From Botrytis cinerea B05.10 (lineage: Eukaryota; Ascomycota; Leotiomycetes; Helotiales; Sclerotiniaceae), in NCBI RefSeq assembly GCF_000143535.2, contig NC_037314.1:1674001-1738000 (forward strand): a stretch of DNA of 64,000 nucleotides, read 5' to 3'. The notes beneath the pieces were generated by a model that was not told the origin of the DNA, ran no database searches, and saw only the letters and a list, made by a program, of their open reading frames with translations. This document shows, piece by piece, positions 25,389 through 36,351 of the stretch (position 1 is the first letter of the stretch; each line of letters begins with the position of its first letter). Both the position numbers and the translations under genes were made by a program.

Positions 25389-27122
25389 ATGACTCCAAAC
25401 GAGCAAATAGCTTCCCCGGATCCCTCCCACGATGTGGAGAAAGGTCCCTCGAGCGGGCTCCCATCCCCTCATGATCCTCTCGCTCTTTCGCCCTCGATAT
25501 CTCCCACGCACGATGTCACAGACTCAGCGATCTCTCGTCCCCAAAATCGTTTCTTTGCTCTCACTGCACGAATCGAAAATATTCTTGGTCTGGAAGCGCG
25601 GGGTATTCATCGTGTACTCCCCGCCGAACAAACTACCAAAACTACTCTATCGTTCCTGCAAATCGTCGTGCTGTGGTTTTCAATCAATACTGCGCCGCAG
25701 AATATTACATTAGCGAGCATTGGGGCTAGCGTTTATGGGTTGGGCTTTGTGGATGCGACGCTTTGTAGTGTTTTTGGGGCAGTGGTAGGAATTTTGCCAG
25801 TGGCATATACGGCAGGCTGGGGACCTTGGAGTGGAAATAGAACTTTGGTAGGTGGCTCCTCCATTGCGATTGATGTTTATGGGCCCTGTGGATGTTTGGA
25901 TCTTTGAGTGTGGTCATTAATTTTGCTACTGAACTATTGAGATCTTTCGGCCCCTGAGGTGAAAATTGGCTAACCGAGTTTCTAGATATGCGCTCGATTC
26001 ACAATGGGATGGTGGCCAGTGAAGATTTGTGTGATATTGAATGTGGTAATTTTATTAGGATATTCCATGATCGATGCAGTAGTAGCTGGCCAAATGTTAT
26101 CTGCAGTATCACCAAATGGTAGCCTTTCGGTGGAAGTTGGAATAGTCGTTTCAGCTATCTTAACATTCTCGGTCACAACATTCGGCATCAAGATATTTCA
26201 TCACTACGAGAGATTTGCCTGGATTCCACAAACATTCGTTCTCCTGATTTTAGCAGGAACGGCAGGCCCGAAATTTGACCTCCATAGTAAACCTACAGTT
26301 GAGGGTGCAACGCTTGCCGGGAACCGACTTTCATTCTTCTCAATTTGTCTTAGTGCAGCAGTTACGTATGCTCCTATAGCAGCTGATTTCTTCGTCTACT
26401 GCGATCCAAAGATTGCTTCTCGGTGGAAAGTTTTTGCGGCAACACTACTCGGTCTTTCTCTCTCCTTCACACTCACTTTTGTCATAGGAGCCGGTCTCGC
26501 ATCCGGCATCTCCAATAATCCATCTTGGGAAGCGGCAGGGGCAGGTACAGGCGCTCTTATAGTGGCTGGGTTTGAAAGTCTAGGTGGATTTGGCAAATTT
26601 TGTTCCGTGGTTGCTGCGTTGGGCTTGATCGCCAACATGGTACCACCTACCTATTCTTGTGGTATCGATTTCCAAATTCTAGGCCGCTATCCGGCCATGG
26701 TTCCAAGATTTTTATGGAATACATTCGGGGTGGTAGTATTTACCGTCTGCGCACTCGCAGGACGCAATGATCTTTCTGAGATCTTCACCAATTTCTTATC
26801 CTTGATGGGATATTGGGTTGTACTCTGGATTGTTATCACATTGGAAGAAGAATTCTTATTTAGACGGCGTAGAAATCCTACATTTGTGTGGAGTGACTGG
26901 CATAAACAGGAGAAAATGCCGCTGGGAATTGCGGCATTGGTGGCGTTTTGTATAGGATGGGTAGGGGCAATTTTGTGTATGAGTCAATATTACTTTATCG
27001 GACCGCTTGCGAAGATGGTAGGGAGTGAGGGGGGTGATATGGGCAACTACGTTGGGTTCGCCTGGGCCGGGTTAGTGTACCCTGTGTTGAGATGGTGGGA
27101 GCTGAGGAAGTTTGGCAGATAG
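25389..27122 (+). CDS. NCS1 purine/cytosine permease
   Basis: Two-exon model: 25389-25847 and 25986-27122, one 138-nt intron (GTAGGT donor, CTAAC branch point 14 nt before TAG); 531 residues, typical for Fcy2-like permeases. A 60-residue polar cytosolic tail leads into the first helices, with NTAPQNITLASIGASVYGLG matching the conserved NCS1 TM1 segment. The exon junction rebuilds SGNRTLICARFTMGWWPVK, a conserved loop/TM3 region. Further landmarks are MIDAVVAGQMLSAVSPNG, YAPIAADFFVYCDP and WVVLWIVITLEEEFLFRR. About 12 membrane segments are visible. The family imports cytosine, purines or related compounds by proton symport at the plasma membrane; which substrate applies cannot be decided here. 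Confidence 0.9.
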
Positions 27123-30089
27123 GGAGGGCTTAGAAGAAGAGGATTGAGGGACGGGATAGATGTAAATGAACAGGATAGTCACGAAACTTATGATATACGG
27201 AATAGTTATGGATGGAAAAGGGATACGGACACTAAAGTGACGGGTTTAAAAGTTTTATATACATGGGAATACGTTTTAGACATATGATTGGATATAGAAA
27301 ACTGAACTCTATTAAACACATGTTGCAGCACAAATGAATCTTCTCGAATACTTATTACAGAATGAAACATGTTTCTTCCCAAACTACTTGATCTGAAGTT
27401 TGTCCTGATCGACGGATCTTCAGGGGACTTCTCCGCTCTCAACGTTATCTCACCACATCCCATCATCTCATGCTTGGATTTGGCAATGATGGGGTAAGTG
27501 AAACACGCCAATGGAATTGATTGTCCACGTGGAATCTGTTTTCAGCTATGAGTATGGTATTTTGATTTGATCGAGTGCGGGATTGTGGGAGAGGGTTGGA
27601 TGAGAGGGAAGGAGGAGATATATTGTATGCATGCATGCATGTTTCAGTGTATGCAGAGGGACGGAGTGTTGTCGTCCGATGGCATGAGATTGGATTGGAT
27701 CATATGGGTGGTTGTATTTGGGGTTGGGAGAGTTGGGGATTGTAGTGTATGGTTACGATGGAGATGGAGATGGAGATGCAAGGTGGAAGGTGTATGAAGT
27801 TGGCTGTGTGTGTGAAGCTGTGTGTAGGTAGGTATGTATCTACATATTCTACCTACCAGATCATGAAAGTCGTCCAATGTCGGAAAGGGGAGAGGTTTCT
27901 CCAATCGAATTGAGAATTTGGTGATGGGATAGGAAAGGAAGTCTATCCCCTTTCCATTCCGAGGGTTTGTCGTCTCGTTACGCCCTGCCCTGTCGGAAAA
28001 AGCAACAATGAGACTTGTGATGATCTCCTTTCTCAATTGACCAATCCCTTCTCACCATCAAAAGGTGCTAGTTTATCGGTACTTGACTGTTATCACATGA
28101 TCCCGCCGATCCTCCGTCCGTCGGTGAAAATGAGGCCGACCTTGACCATTCGAATCTTTGCTGGAATCTTTGCATGATTTGAACTGTAAATCAACCACAT
28201 GTGAAACAAATGGATTTGGAAAGGTCAGAGGATTGTTGGCTTTGGGTTTTCTTGAAACTTATCTAAGAGTGTATTTCACAGCACAATCAAGGAAGCCGGC
28301 CTCCCTTCCCCCTGACGTACAGACAGACCCTTTATTTGTTAAACTTAGTCGGGTTCCCGAGGTGAAAAGTTCGACACCCCTAAAGACAAAACAAAGTCGG
28401 AATTCGAGATCCCTTTGCTTTGCTGGATGAAGTTAACAGTGGGCTACTATTGACTTTAGTAATGGATGTGGCGTAGGGGGCTACGAGTCAATGTGGACAT
28501 TCTCCTGTCAATCACTCCATGCTCATACCCGGCGACGCAGCTAGCCAGCATGCGTGGGACATACGAGCGCTGACAGTACTATTGAAATTTTCAAGACAAG
28601 ACAGAAAGATACGAGGAGGTGACTGTGGTGATACGAGAAATTGTGTAATGTTCGAATATGACATTGTGATGTTCTAGAGCGTGTGCCAATCAATGGTTAT
28701 GTAAGGCGTGAAGAGGTGAAGATGTGAAGACTTTCTTCTATCGACACTGCATTGATGAACCCAAGAAAAGACAAACTATTTTAGAACACAAGCGGAACAG
28801 ACAGTCAAAGTTTCTCCGCCTTCAGGTTAGACTCGAGAGCCAAAGTTAATAATAAGTTTAAAGTTAATTTTCTTCCAGTTCTCTCCTTTGTTCGCACGCT
28901 ATCAACATTCTCAACTTCTAGAAATGCACTAGATGCTCGTATTTCAATTATCTGTCCAGCAATCCATGCATCTAGGTGGGTATTCAAGTCAACCGATAGA
29001 GGAACACCACTTTCACCACTCCTATTATTGCAGATGAGGTCATATCACCCTGAGCAGTACATTTAGATGAATGGTAAGAAGAATGGGTTGTCCATTATGT
29101 TGTTCCCCTTCCACAATTCACCGCAAGCAGACATCTTCAGCCACCACTCTATTTATATCATCCCCATCAGCCAATCGAATCTTTTCGGCAGTGACTTCAA
29201 ACCTGAGCCAAAATTCCACACTTCAGCCACACAAACTAATAATGCACTCGTTCGGATCGTCCGTCTGCTAAGGTCAACTTGTTCGTGTTCCCAGTCAGTT
29301 CAACAGATCAAAGTCAAAGAAACGCCGAAAACAGCCTGAAGAACAGACTGACCTCACTCATTTATCCGATTGGGGCATGTCCAGCGTACAGAGTTATACA
29401 AAGGCTTTGCACGGTGGACCCGCGCGGGAACGACAGGGTTTGACGTGGGTGGCCCAGTTACGGCCTGTCAACTGCTATCTAGCATGGTGTCTTGAAGATC
29501 TGGAATACGATGAGTGAGATAGGTAGGTGGCAGGTATAAGAATGGTCGATCTCCGTTTCTGGAGTTGCGTACGCTCGATATCTTTTTTTCCCAGACCAAA
29601 TCATATTCAATCGTTTATCTTGCAGTTAATCTTTGACCTGCCTTATCCATTCAATTGCATTCACAGTCCCCGCTTTGCTGCAGGTCTATCTGTGAAGCCG
29701 TTTCATCTTCGTCTGAGTCCTGAGCATTTTTTCTTCGAGGAGGGCCAGTGCCTTTGGTTGCATCTTTGTGGGGTAAAGTCTAGATTGGTAACGATTTACT
29801 TGGGAGATTATCCGTACGACTCTTTTCTTTGTTTTGTTGAGGGAGGGCAAGAGTATAGATATAAGAGACATCCGCTTTGGGGTTTCTTTCGTCTTGGTAT
29901 ACCTCAACTTCATTTCATAATCCCACATCCGGATTTCGTTTCGTTCATTGCTCGACGCGATCGAAACGTTTGATAGTTTGAAAACATACGGATTATCCAC
30001 CTATCAAGGATATTTTTCTATAATATCTCGAACATATATATTCACACCAATCCTCTCACATATACGAGTCTTCGACTTCAGACCTCAAG
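27123..30089. other. 3-kb gene-poor spacer
   Basis: It contains an ATGC run (27626-27641) and a purine-rich stretch with GGAGAT units near 27756-27775. Frames of up to 148 codons around 29527-29973 overlap on both strands, lack ATG starts or motifs, and are not called. The last 150 bp are the promoter and 5' UTR of the small secreted protein gene. Confidence 0.5.
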
Positions 30090-30370
30090 ATGTATTTCTC
30101 GTCGACCTTTCTCTTCGTGACAGCTGCTGTACTCAGTACCTTTTCACTCGTTACAGCCAGGCCAATGCCTTGCAGCGATGTAAGTTCCTCCTTGTCCTTC
30201 TTATATACTTCACAATCTCTCTCGTTCTTATGCATTCTCGGAAGTAAGAGTCCAAGACTAATATGTATGACTAGGCAACAAGAGATCTTGTACTCAGAGG
30301 AACCTTAGATCCAAGCGCATGTTGTAGTTATGGTGTATGTAAGGGGCTTGTAAATGTCCAAGGTGGTTGA
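30090..30370 (+). CDS. Small secreted cysteine-rich protein
   Basis: Two-exon model: 30090-30179 and 30275-30370, one 95-nt phase-0 intron (GTAAGT...CTAG with GACTAAT upstream); 61 residues. The first 24 residues form a clear signal peptide (hydrophobic core FLFVTAAVLSTFSLV, cleavage expected after VTA). The mature peptide of about 37 residues has four cysteines, three of them in the compact block ACCSYGVCKG, and ends VNVQGG. No catalytic motif or membrane segment is present. Size, secretion signal and paired cysteines are those of small secreted proteins of fungi, some of which act as effectors or surface proteins. A role is not shown by sequence. The intron position between signal peptide and mature domain supports a real gene. 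Confidence 0.68.
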
Positions 30371-31627
30371 GCGAACTTTACCTTTAATTGTACGAAGGGG
30401 ATATGATGAATGAAAAGGGACGTCACTATCGTCATTTCGAGGGATATTGAGGCACAACCCGTTGTCGGATTGAATATTTGGGGTGTTACATCGGCGTTCA
30501 TTACACAACTTCACAGTCTACACAATAAGATTGGATTTTTGTTAGGTGTTCATGGCTATGATCACCTGTTGGGTTACAAGGTCGCCACGAGAATAAATAC
30601 CGGCGAGCGGCCATCGGAGTTGTAGGAATGGAATTGGGAGTCGGTTTTACACAACGGAACACTCGACAATAGTTCGTGGAATCCGGTGATGGATATATGG
30701 GTTTGTGGTATCAATTACCCCGGGTTGTATGCAGAGTTTAATACATATGCATCGTTTATAAGAAGTTTTTGATGAAGGAACGAAAGTTCTCGTGCCTCTC
30801 ACCTTTAATCTCGCGCAATGTCTTGTTTTGTTGTCCCCTGCATATCTACTTGGGTATATAAAGCCTGCCACCGCCGTCAACGACTATGAACCTATCGTGT
30901 GATCAGTATCAGTTACATTGTAATAATACGTTGCCAATTCAATTTTGATGTTTGATTTAAATAGATATCTAGAATGTTGAGCTGACTTTGAAAATCGACC
31001 CATTTTACGAAAAAGGTAGATACTTACTACCTTTGAGGGCCTGGTAATATATCTCCAATAGTTTGGGCATCAAAATGTCAATATTACAATAGAATATACT
31101 AGATACATGACTGAGAAGTAAAGCTGAACTGAACCAGCACTTAGTAAAGCCATCAACGACTCATTACGATCTAAACAATGTCATGCACTCAACTCGGACG
31201 CATTTGCAGATTAGACGACGGAGAAGCGAGGCAGTCAGAGCCCGCGCATCTTCCAGCCATAACATTTACTGCGAGGTTGGGATATGTTTAACTTTACAAG
31301 AAGAAATCATATTTCCTTAACTTTTTTATCTTTATTTTTTTCTTCAAAGCAAAAAAAGAAAAACTTTCTTTTGCATCTTGCGATTACTCGTGGCGTACCA
31401 AATACTAGGTACGCTACGGTAATCTGCTAGTCACTGGTCTAGATCTCTTCACAATGTCTCGGATTTTTCTCCGCATGTTATAAAGTCACCTTCTTTCAAC
31501 GTGTGCTTCTGTTGAATATATTCATCCATCGGATTCATTACACTATACTACTTTACAAGAATCATTTTACTGCATCGAATCAATACCCGTCACTCCTACA
31601 CACCAAAAACGATCGATCAATCAATCG
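30371..31627. other. Intergenic region
   Basis: No gene is seen. An A/T homopolymer-rich patch lies at 31315-31375. The last 100 bp are CT/CA-rich and include a CGATCGATCAATCAATCGATGG stretch running into the next start codon. Confidence 0.5.
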
Positions 31628-32140
31628 ATGGATCTCCTCCTTGAACAAAATATGGATTCTTCAAATATAGCGATTCTATTAAACGGCACATCTCTCCTCA
31701 TAACCGGCACCTCGCTCTTCATCAACGGAACACTCGTTAATGAAAACATCTGCGAAAAAACATCTGCTTGTACCGCCTACACCCCCCGAAGAAGCGACTT
31801 CCCCCTCATCGTATTCATCATATTTATGTTCCTCGCCGGATCATTCCTCGGATTTGGATTCGGCGCGGTGGCGCGCAAGGACCGTGTGAAAGTGTCGTGG
31901 GGGCCGGAGAAAAGTTGGCGGGATGAGATATTTCATGAGGTGAAGTCGTTTGAGGCGTCGAGAGAGCGGGAGAATGAAACGGGGTTTACGTTGTTGGAGC
32001 AGAGGGAGAAGAGGGAGAAGGTGATGGGGGGGAGCGAGGTAGAGATGGGGATGGGATGCGTTAGGTTGGCTATGGAGGAGAATGTGGGTGGTGTGGTGGA
32101 TGGTCCTTGGAGGGAGCCGAATCTCTTCCTTAGCAGTTGA
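31628..32140 (+). CDS. Hypothetical single-pass membrane protein
   Basis: This is a single-exon frame of 170 codons. The N-terminal 50 residues contain three NGT sequons in a quasi-repeat (LNGTSLL, ITGTSLF, INGTLVN) and two cysteines. They are followed by PRRSDFP and one strong transmembrane helix (LIVFIIFMFLAGSFLGFGFG), then a basic, charged tail with WGPEKSWRDEIF and a Glu/Arg-rich segment. The layout suggests a glycosylated outside N-terminus and a cytosolic C-terminal tail. An ATG eight codons in is an alternative start. The opposite strand is open over much of the same span, so coding status rests on the membrane pattern. I do not recognise a family. Confidence 0.5.
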   Translation: MDLLLEQNMDSSNIAILLNGTSLLITGTSLFINGTLVNENICEKTSACTAYTPRRSDFPLIVFIIFMFLAGSFLGFGFGAVARKDRVKVSWGPEKSWRDEIFHEVKSFEASRERENETGFTLLEQREKREKVMGGSEVEMGMGCVRLAMEENVGGVVDGPWREPNLFLSS

Positions 32141-32396
32141 TGGGGAGATGATGAGGGGAAAGAGGAGGAGGTGAGGGAAAAGAAAGAAAGAGGGAATTTT
32201 GTGGAGAAAGGGGACTCGGGAACGATGAAATTGAGAGATACGAGTGGGGCGGTCCATAGATGTAGACCGAGCAACTATAAACTTTAAGCCTATGACATTC
32301 GTCATATCTCATTCCATTGTCACCTTCGGTCGTAGCTAAATTTTCTTTCAGTGATCTATGATATGCCCCTTTCTCCCTCCCTCGCCAACTCCCAAC

Positions 32397-33479
32397 TTAA
32401 AGCTTCGCGTCTCCCTTTAAGACATCTCTTAAAAATGCCAATGCCTCTTTTGCAAATGCAACCATGTTCCCCTCTCTATCACCACCCAATCCCGTACTCA
32501 AATCTTTCTTATACGTTCCATTTTCCGTTGCGATGGCTAGGGCTACATATCCTCTTTTCATCGCGTCATGTATTAGCTTTCATCCATCATGTGTTTCTAA
32601 TTCCTCCACTCACTCAACCACCCACCCATTACCTGCACTTCTCAAGAACAGCAGAATCCAGGACAAAGCAGAAAAGAAGAAATCGCAAAGAAAGGGGGGC
32701 ATGAAAAGAAACATACGGCTGTCTATTCCTTCCCTCTCCACTAGCTCCAGGTCCCGCAGTCCCACTCTCACAAATACAATAAGTGCTCCCCAACTTCGCC
32801 CTCACATTCTCAGCCATACCCGCCACGACCTCAGGTGTAGGTCCACTATACGATGCTGTATTTTCTGGGGTCCAACCGGCTTGTAGGTATATTAGCATGT
32901 GAGTTCTGAGCAAGAAGAAGAGAGATGTAGAAAACAATAAAAAGCTGAGCAACAACACTATGCAATAAAGAAACTGTAGAATTACCAAAAGCTACTCTCG
33001 ATTCCAACGTGTATACCGTTAGACCGCCTTTAAACACCTTGCTGGCCCCCGGTGTACTGAGAATAGAGGCGGATATGATACCTCCCGCTGCCTATTTTCG
33101 TCAGTATTTTCTCTTTTTCTTTCATACACCTTCTATCTCCCATTACTCTCCTCCTACTTAAACAGCCTCAATTCCTATTTCCCACTTCCTCAAAACAATC
33201 AATTCACACCCAAAGACCGAGAAGTAATAATCCGGACCAGAAAGCATAAATGGCACTTCCTCCCGAACCTCCCGAACCTCCCGAACAACCACGTAACTCC
33301 CACTCCCATTCCTACTTCAAACCACACACCACAAACCCTAAACATCAAGAGACAGAAAAGCAAATAAAACATACCGTCTCAGCTACACTAACGGTTTCTC
33401 CTCTCTCCTTCAACAATTTCGCAACCTCAATCACCACTTCCTTCACTTTTTGTGGCGGAAATTCCTTTGCTTCAGACAT
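32397..33479 (-). CDS. CinA C-terminal-domain protein (NMN amidase-like)
   Basis: Four-exon model: 33479-33375, 33091-32986, 32879-32717, 32553-32397; introns 283, 106 and 163 nt; 176 residues. The chain is a single CinA C-terminal domain: KLLKERGETVSVAETAAGG, STPGASKVFKGGLTVYTLES, SGPTPEVVAGMAENVRAKLG, CESGTAGP and GYVALAIATENGTY. In bacteria this domain (PncC) deamidates nicotinamide mononucleotide; fungal versions stand alone like this one, and activity here is inferred. The model starts at the ATG of MSEAKEF. The same frame stays open upstream to another ATG at 33584, adding 35 residues rich in Arg, Lys, Ser and Phe with no acidic residue, which could be a mitochondrial presequence. Intron 1 contains a 9-bp tandem repeat. 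Confidence 0.88.
33259..33285. repeat. 9-bp tandem repeat inside cinA-like intron 1
   Basis: Three perfect copies of CCTCCCGAA (plus strand) lie in the long first intron of the CinA-like gene. Confidence 0.8.
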
Positions 33480-34063
33480 TGTAAATCTCCTGGGTCCAAT
33501 GTGTTTAGGTTGAAAGAAAGCTGATGGTTTATAGAATAATGATGAGCGACAGAAAATCCTTTGTGAAAAGAACTGTGATTTCATTTATGATTTACTGATT
33601 GATAGGGTTTGATGTTGATTCATAATGTTTTGAGGTCCTTGCATTTCTAAGCATGACGATGAATGGCGGGGTAAATTTACTAGCGGCGGCACTCTGCATA
33701 TGAAGCAAGCAACTACGGATTTTGAGTCAAATGGATATTCTTTCACGAAAATTCATTGGAAGAGACCGTTTGTAAATGGTAAATAATTTGTTTATGTTAA
33801 CATCTAAAATATGATAGTCTCGGCAAGACTGAGGATATATGCAGATATGCGCGGCAACATGCTCAGCCAATCATGGAAGTCAATCGTGTGAGAATCCATG
33901 CTGGAAGCCGTTCAATATCAGTCAAACGAGGAAAATTGGCTCAAAGACCATCGTCATTCTGCCTGTTGGGCACGAGCTCACATAATCTCTACATTCCTCT
34001 CTGAAAGCTACTGATTACTCTCGAGACCCAGCGAACGCGCGTTGTCAACCTTTACGTGATAAA
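33480..34063. promoter_or_regulatory. Divergent promoter region
   Basis: This separates the CinA-like gene (leftward) from the hypothetical gene at 34064 (rightward). The first 105 bases may be coding if the longer CinA start at 33584 is used. No known operator is recognised. Confidence 0.4.
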
Positions 34064-34906
34064 ATGAATCGACCTACTGAACATCGACTTCGACCTTTTG
34101 GAAGAGAGTCTAGGTTTGAGTCATTGTACGATGAATACCGTCGAGCCACCAACCCTTACTTCGTATATGATTCAGAGCCATTCAGGAGAGCCGCTCGTGA
34201 AAGATACGGACCCGAATTTCGACTGAGCAGAAGTTTTGATAGAACGGCCAAAAGTGGAGGGCGGATATTAAGTCCAGAGGGCACAGAATCTATGTTTGAC
34301 TCAAGCAGCGACTATGAAGACGCGAGACACAAGGATACTTTGCCCTTTGGAAAAGCCATGAAGAAATTACGTACTGTAACAAAGGAGGCGGGAGTCATTT
34401 ACTCGGGAGTTCTTAAAGAGTATGAGACCGACGTTCAGAGTGTCAAGACTTATACACCAGAAAGAATCCTGAGGCAACTGTGGGCTTTGAAATTGGACAG
34501 TGTATCGAAAATTACAGAGCAAGTAGAAGATTTAAATCAACATGCAGGATATGACAACCCGGATCAAGATGTCAACAAGAAAGTAAATGATTCGGAAGAT
34601 ACACTTTATGAGCAGCTCAACCACCAAATCGCACAAGTCATGGAGGCCTTAAAGCAGGCACGTATGTCAACTGTCGGGGAGAAATCGAGCGCGACTGTGT
34701 TCAAAGCATCAGAAAGATTGAAGGAAAAGATCGATACCACGGGTCGGCAGATTCTGGAATTGTTCCATAGAGCTAGAGATGGAAGTCAAGACTGCGAAGC
34801 CCTTTTGGACGAATTGAATGGGCTGTACACTTTGCTAGAGGGCAATAAAAAATTGTATGCGACTGAGAAGGAGGGAGAAAACGTAGAGAGCTCGGTCCTG
34901 TCATAG
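34064..34906 (+). CDS. Hypothetical helical protein
   Basis: This is an intronless frame of 280 codons with an ATG start. The N-terminal 80 residues are Arg/Tyr/Phe-rich (LYDEYRRATNPYFVYDSEPF) and probably disordered; a Ser/Asp patch (FDSSSDYEDARHKD) follows. Residues about 95-270 are almost entirely amphipathic helix with heptad-like spacing (IYSGVLKEYETDVQSV, LWALKLDSVSKITEQVEDL, LYEQLNHQIAQVMEALKQAR, LDELNGLYTLLEGNKKLY), suggesting coiled coils. There is no signal peptide, membrane segment or catalytic motif. I do not recognise a family; the long single frame without an equally good opposite frame supports it as a gene. Confidence 0.65.
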   Translation: MNRPTEHRLRPFGRESRFESLYDEYRRATNPYFVYDSEPFRRAARERYGPEFRLSRSFDRTAKSGGRILSPEGTESMFDSSSDYEDARHKDTLPFGKAMKKLRTVTKEAGVIYSGVLKEYETDVQSVKTYTPERILRQLWALKLDSVSKITEQVEDLNQHAGYDNPDQDVNKKVNDSEDTLYEQLNHQIAQVMEALKQARMSTVGEKSSATVFKASERLKEKIDTTGRQILELFHRARDGSQDCEALLDELNGLYTLLEGNKKLYATEKEGENVESSVLS

Positions 34907-35863
34907 ATCGCTGTAATAGGAATATCGGTTGGCTTTGGCGGATGGCGAACTCGCGGAGGTGGTATTCATTGATTTCGAGAGGTGTTGATCGATTCTCGTT
35001 TCGATGTAAATATTGAATATCAAAACAGATTCGAAATCATTAGTAGTATCCCAACTCAAAAGGTGAAATGTAATTACTGACCTGAGGAAAAAAAAAGGTG
35101 AAGCGTCGTCCTCAACAGAGTAATCGGAATCGAATTGTACTCAACTTGTCATACTGAAGTATGTCAAGTCCAGCACGCCACGTATTGCACTTAAGTGTCA
35201 TGCCTCAGCACACACAATCTTCGCAACGGCTCTCCCATAGGAACAATAGTACACAACCATTTTCTCTCCCCCTTTCGGAAGTGATATATATAGAGTGACC
35301 ATGCCCTGCTTTTCTGATGCCAATTGCAGACGTGAAATCACGCCGAACCCTCACGGGCAGACCTGTTCATCTTTGCCCGAAGGTAAAGGAACGAGGTAAA
35401 TTGAAGAGTACTCCGAATTTCTCATATGCAAATAATTGATCGCAAGCGATCTGATAATCTTGAATGAACAAGTTCATCTGTTTGTAGCATAGAAACGCAG
35501 CGTTGATGAGGACGACGCTTGAAGAGAAAAGAGAAAGAAATTCGACGAAAGATCCTGAGTTTATGACTGTATCAAAAAAAAGCTCGCTAAGAAATTCTTT
35601 AGCGCCAATCGTGACTTTAGCGCCAATCAAAGCCCTCTCACATGCCAAGATATACAACGGAACTATGTCATTTTGAAATCCCGACAACATTGTGCACAGC
35701 CTCAGTCAGCTTCAAATCCTTAATCCTTGCTGGTGATTATATGACGCGCCTCATCCCATATTAGCTGGGTATTTGTACTATTCATTGTCCATCATAAATT
35801 GATCGAATTCCTGGGGAAATATAGCTCTATCAACAGTAACCTCAGAAAGCGGATCCCATCACC
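34907..35863. other. Intergenic region
   Basis: A minus-strand frame of 107 codons at 35367-35690 contains hydrophobic stretches, but it has no family signature and includes a short direct repeat (TAGCGCCAATC twice near 35600-35628). I leave it uncalled. The rest is the promoter of the zinc-ribbon gene. Confidence 0.45.
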
Positions 35864-36351
35864 ATGTGCTTTATTTTCACCTGTGGAGAACATGGTATGA
35901 GAGCTTCCATCACCAAGAGCCTTTAATGGTTCTTTAGCTAACACTTACATAGAGTTCTCATCCCAACTTCAGGGATACGAGAATGTGTTGTGCCAATGTC
36001 ATAACTGTGTAAGTCTTCGATTCTATTCATGCCGCAGCTTTTCCAACAACTCATTTATATGATTAGGGAAATTATTCTGCGAAAGTCATAAAGAGACATC
36101 CCTGGTTCACATTCTGCTTCATCCCAGTCCTCCCATTGAGCTTCCATGCTTACGAAGATGTTGTCTGCTCTATCTGCAATTTCGCACAACCACTGCAAAA
36201 CCGACCGGATGTTCAATCCCAGATAAACGGAGGAGGACAAGTGCCATTACAGAATCAACCCCCAGGTGGCGGCGGCGGTGGTCCTGCGAATCCTGGCTGG
36301 GGAGGAGGTCCGCCGGGTGGGAAACCGCAACAACCCATGCAGTACGCGTAA
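35864..36351 (+). CDS. Small zinc-ribbon protein
   Basis: Three-exon model: 35864-35894, 35953-36008, 36067-36351, with two introns of 58 nt each; 123 residues. The start MCFIFTCGEHE is fixed by the in-frame splice. Two CxxC knuckles, CQCHNC around residues 24-29 and CSIC around 60, form a zinc-ribbon pair flanking the aromatic VIKRHPWFTFCFIPVLPLSF, which may insert in or touch a membrane. The C-terminal third is Gln/Pro/Gly-rich with GGGGGGPANPGWGGG, low-complexity and probably disordered. This layout matches a small fungal zinc-ribbon family sometimes mislabelled rhodopsin family because of the Gly/Pro tail. The molecular role is unknown. Confidence 0.8.

Noticed and set aside
29527..29973. 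148-codon plus-strand frame and 104-codon minus frame at the same place
   Set aside because: Mutually overlapping, no motif, and no ATG start for the plus-strand frame.
35367..35690. 107-codon minus-strand frame with hydrophobic stretches
   Set aside because: No family signature; includes a small direct repeat and could be chance in AT-rich DNA.
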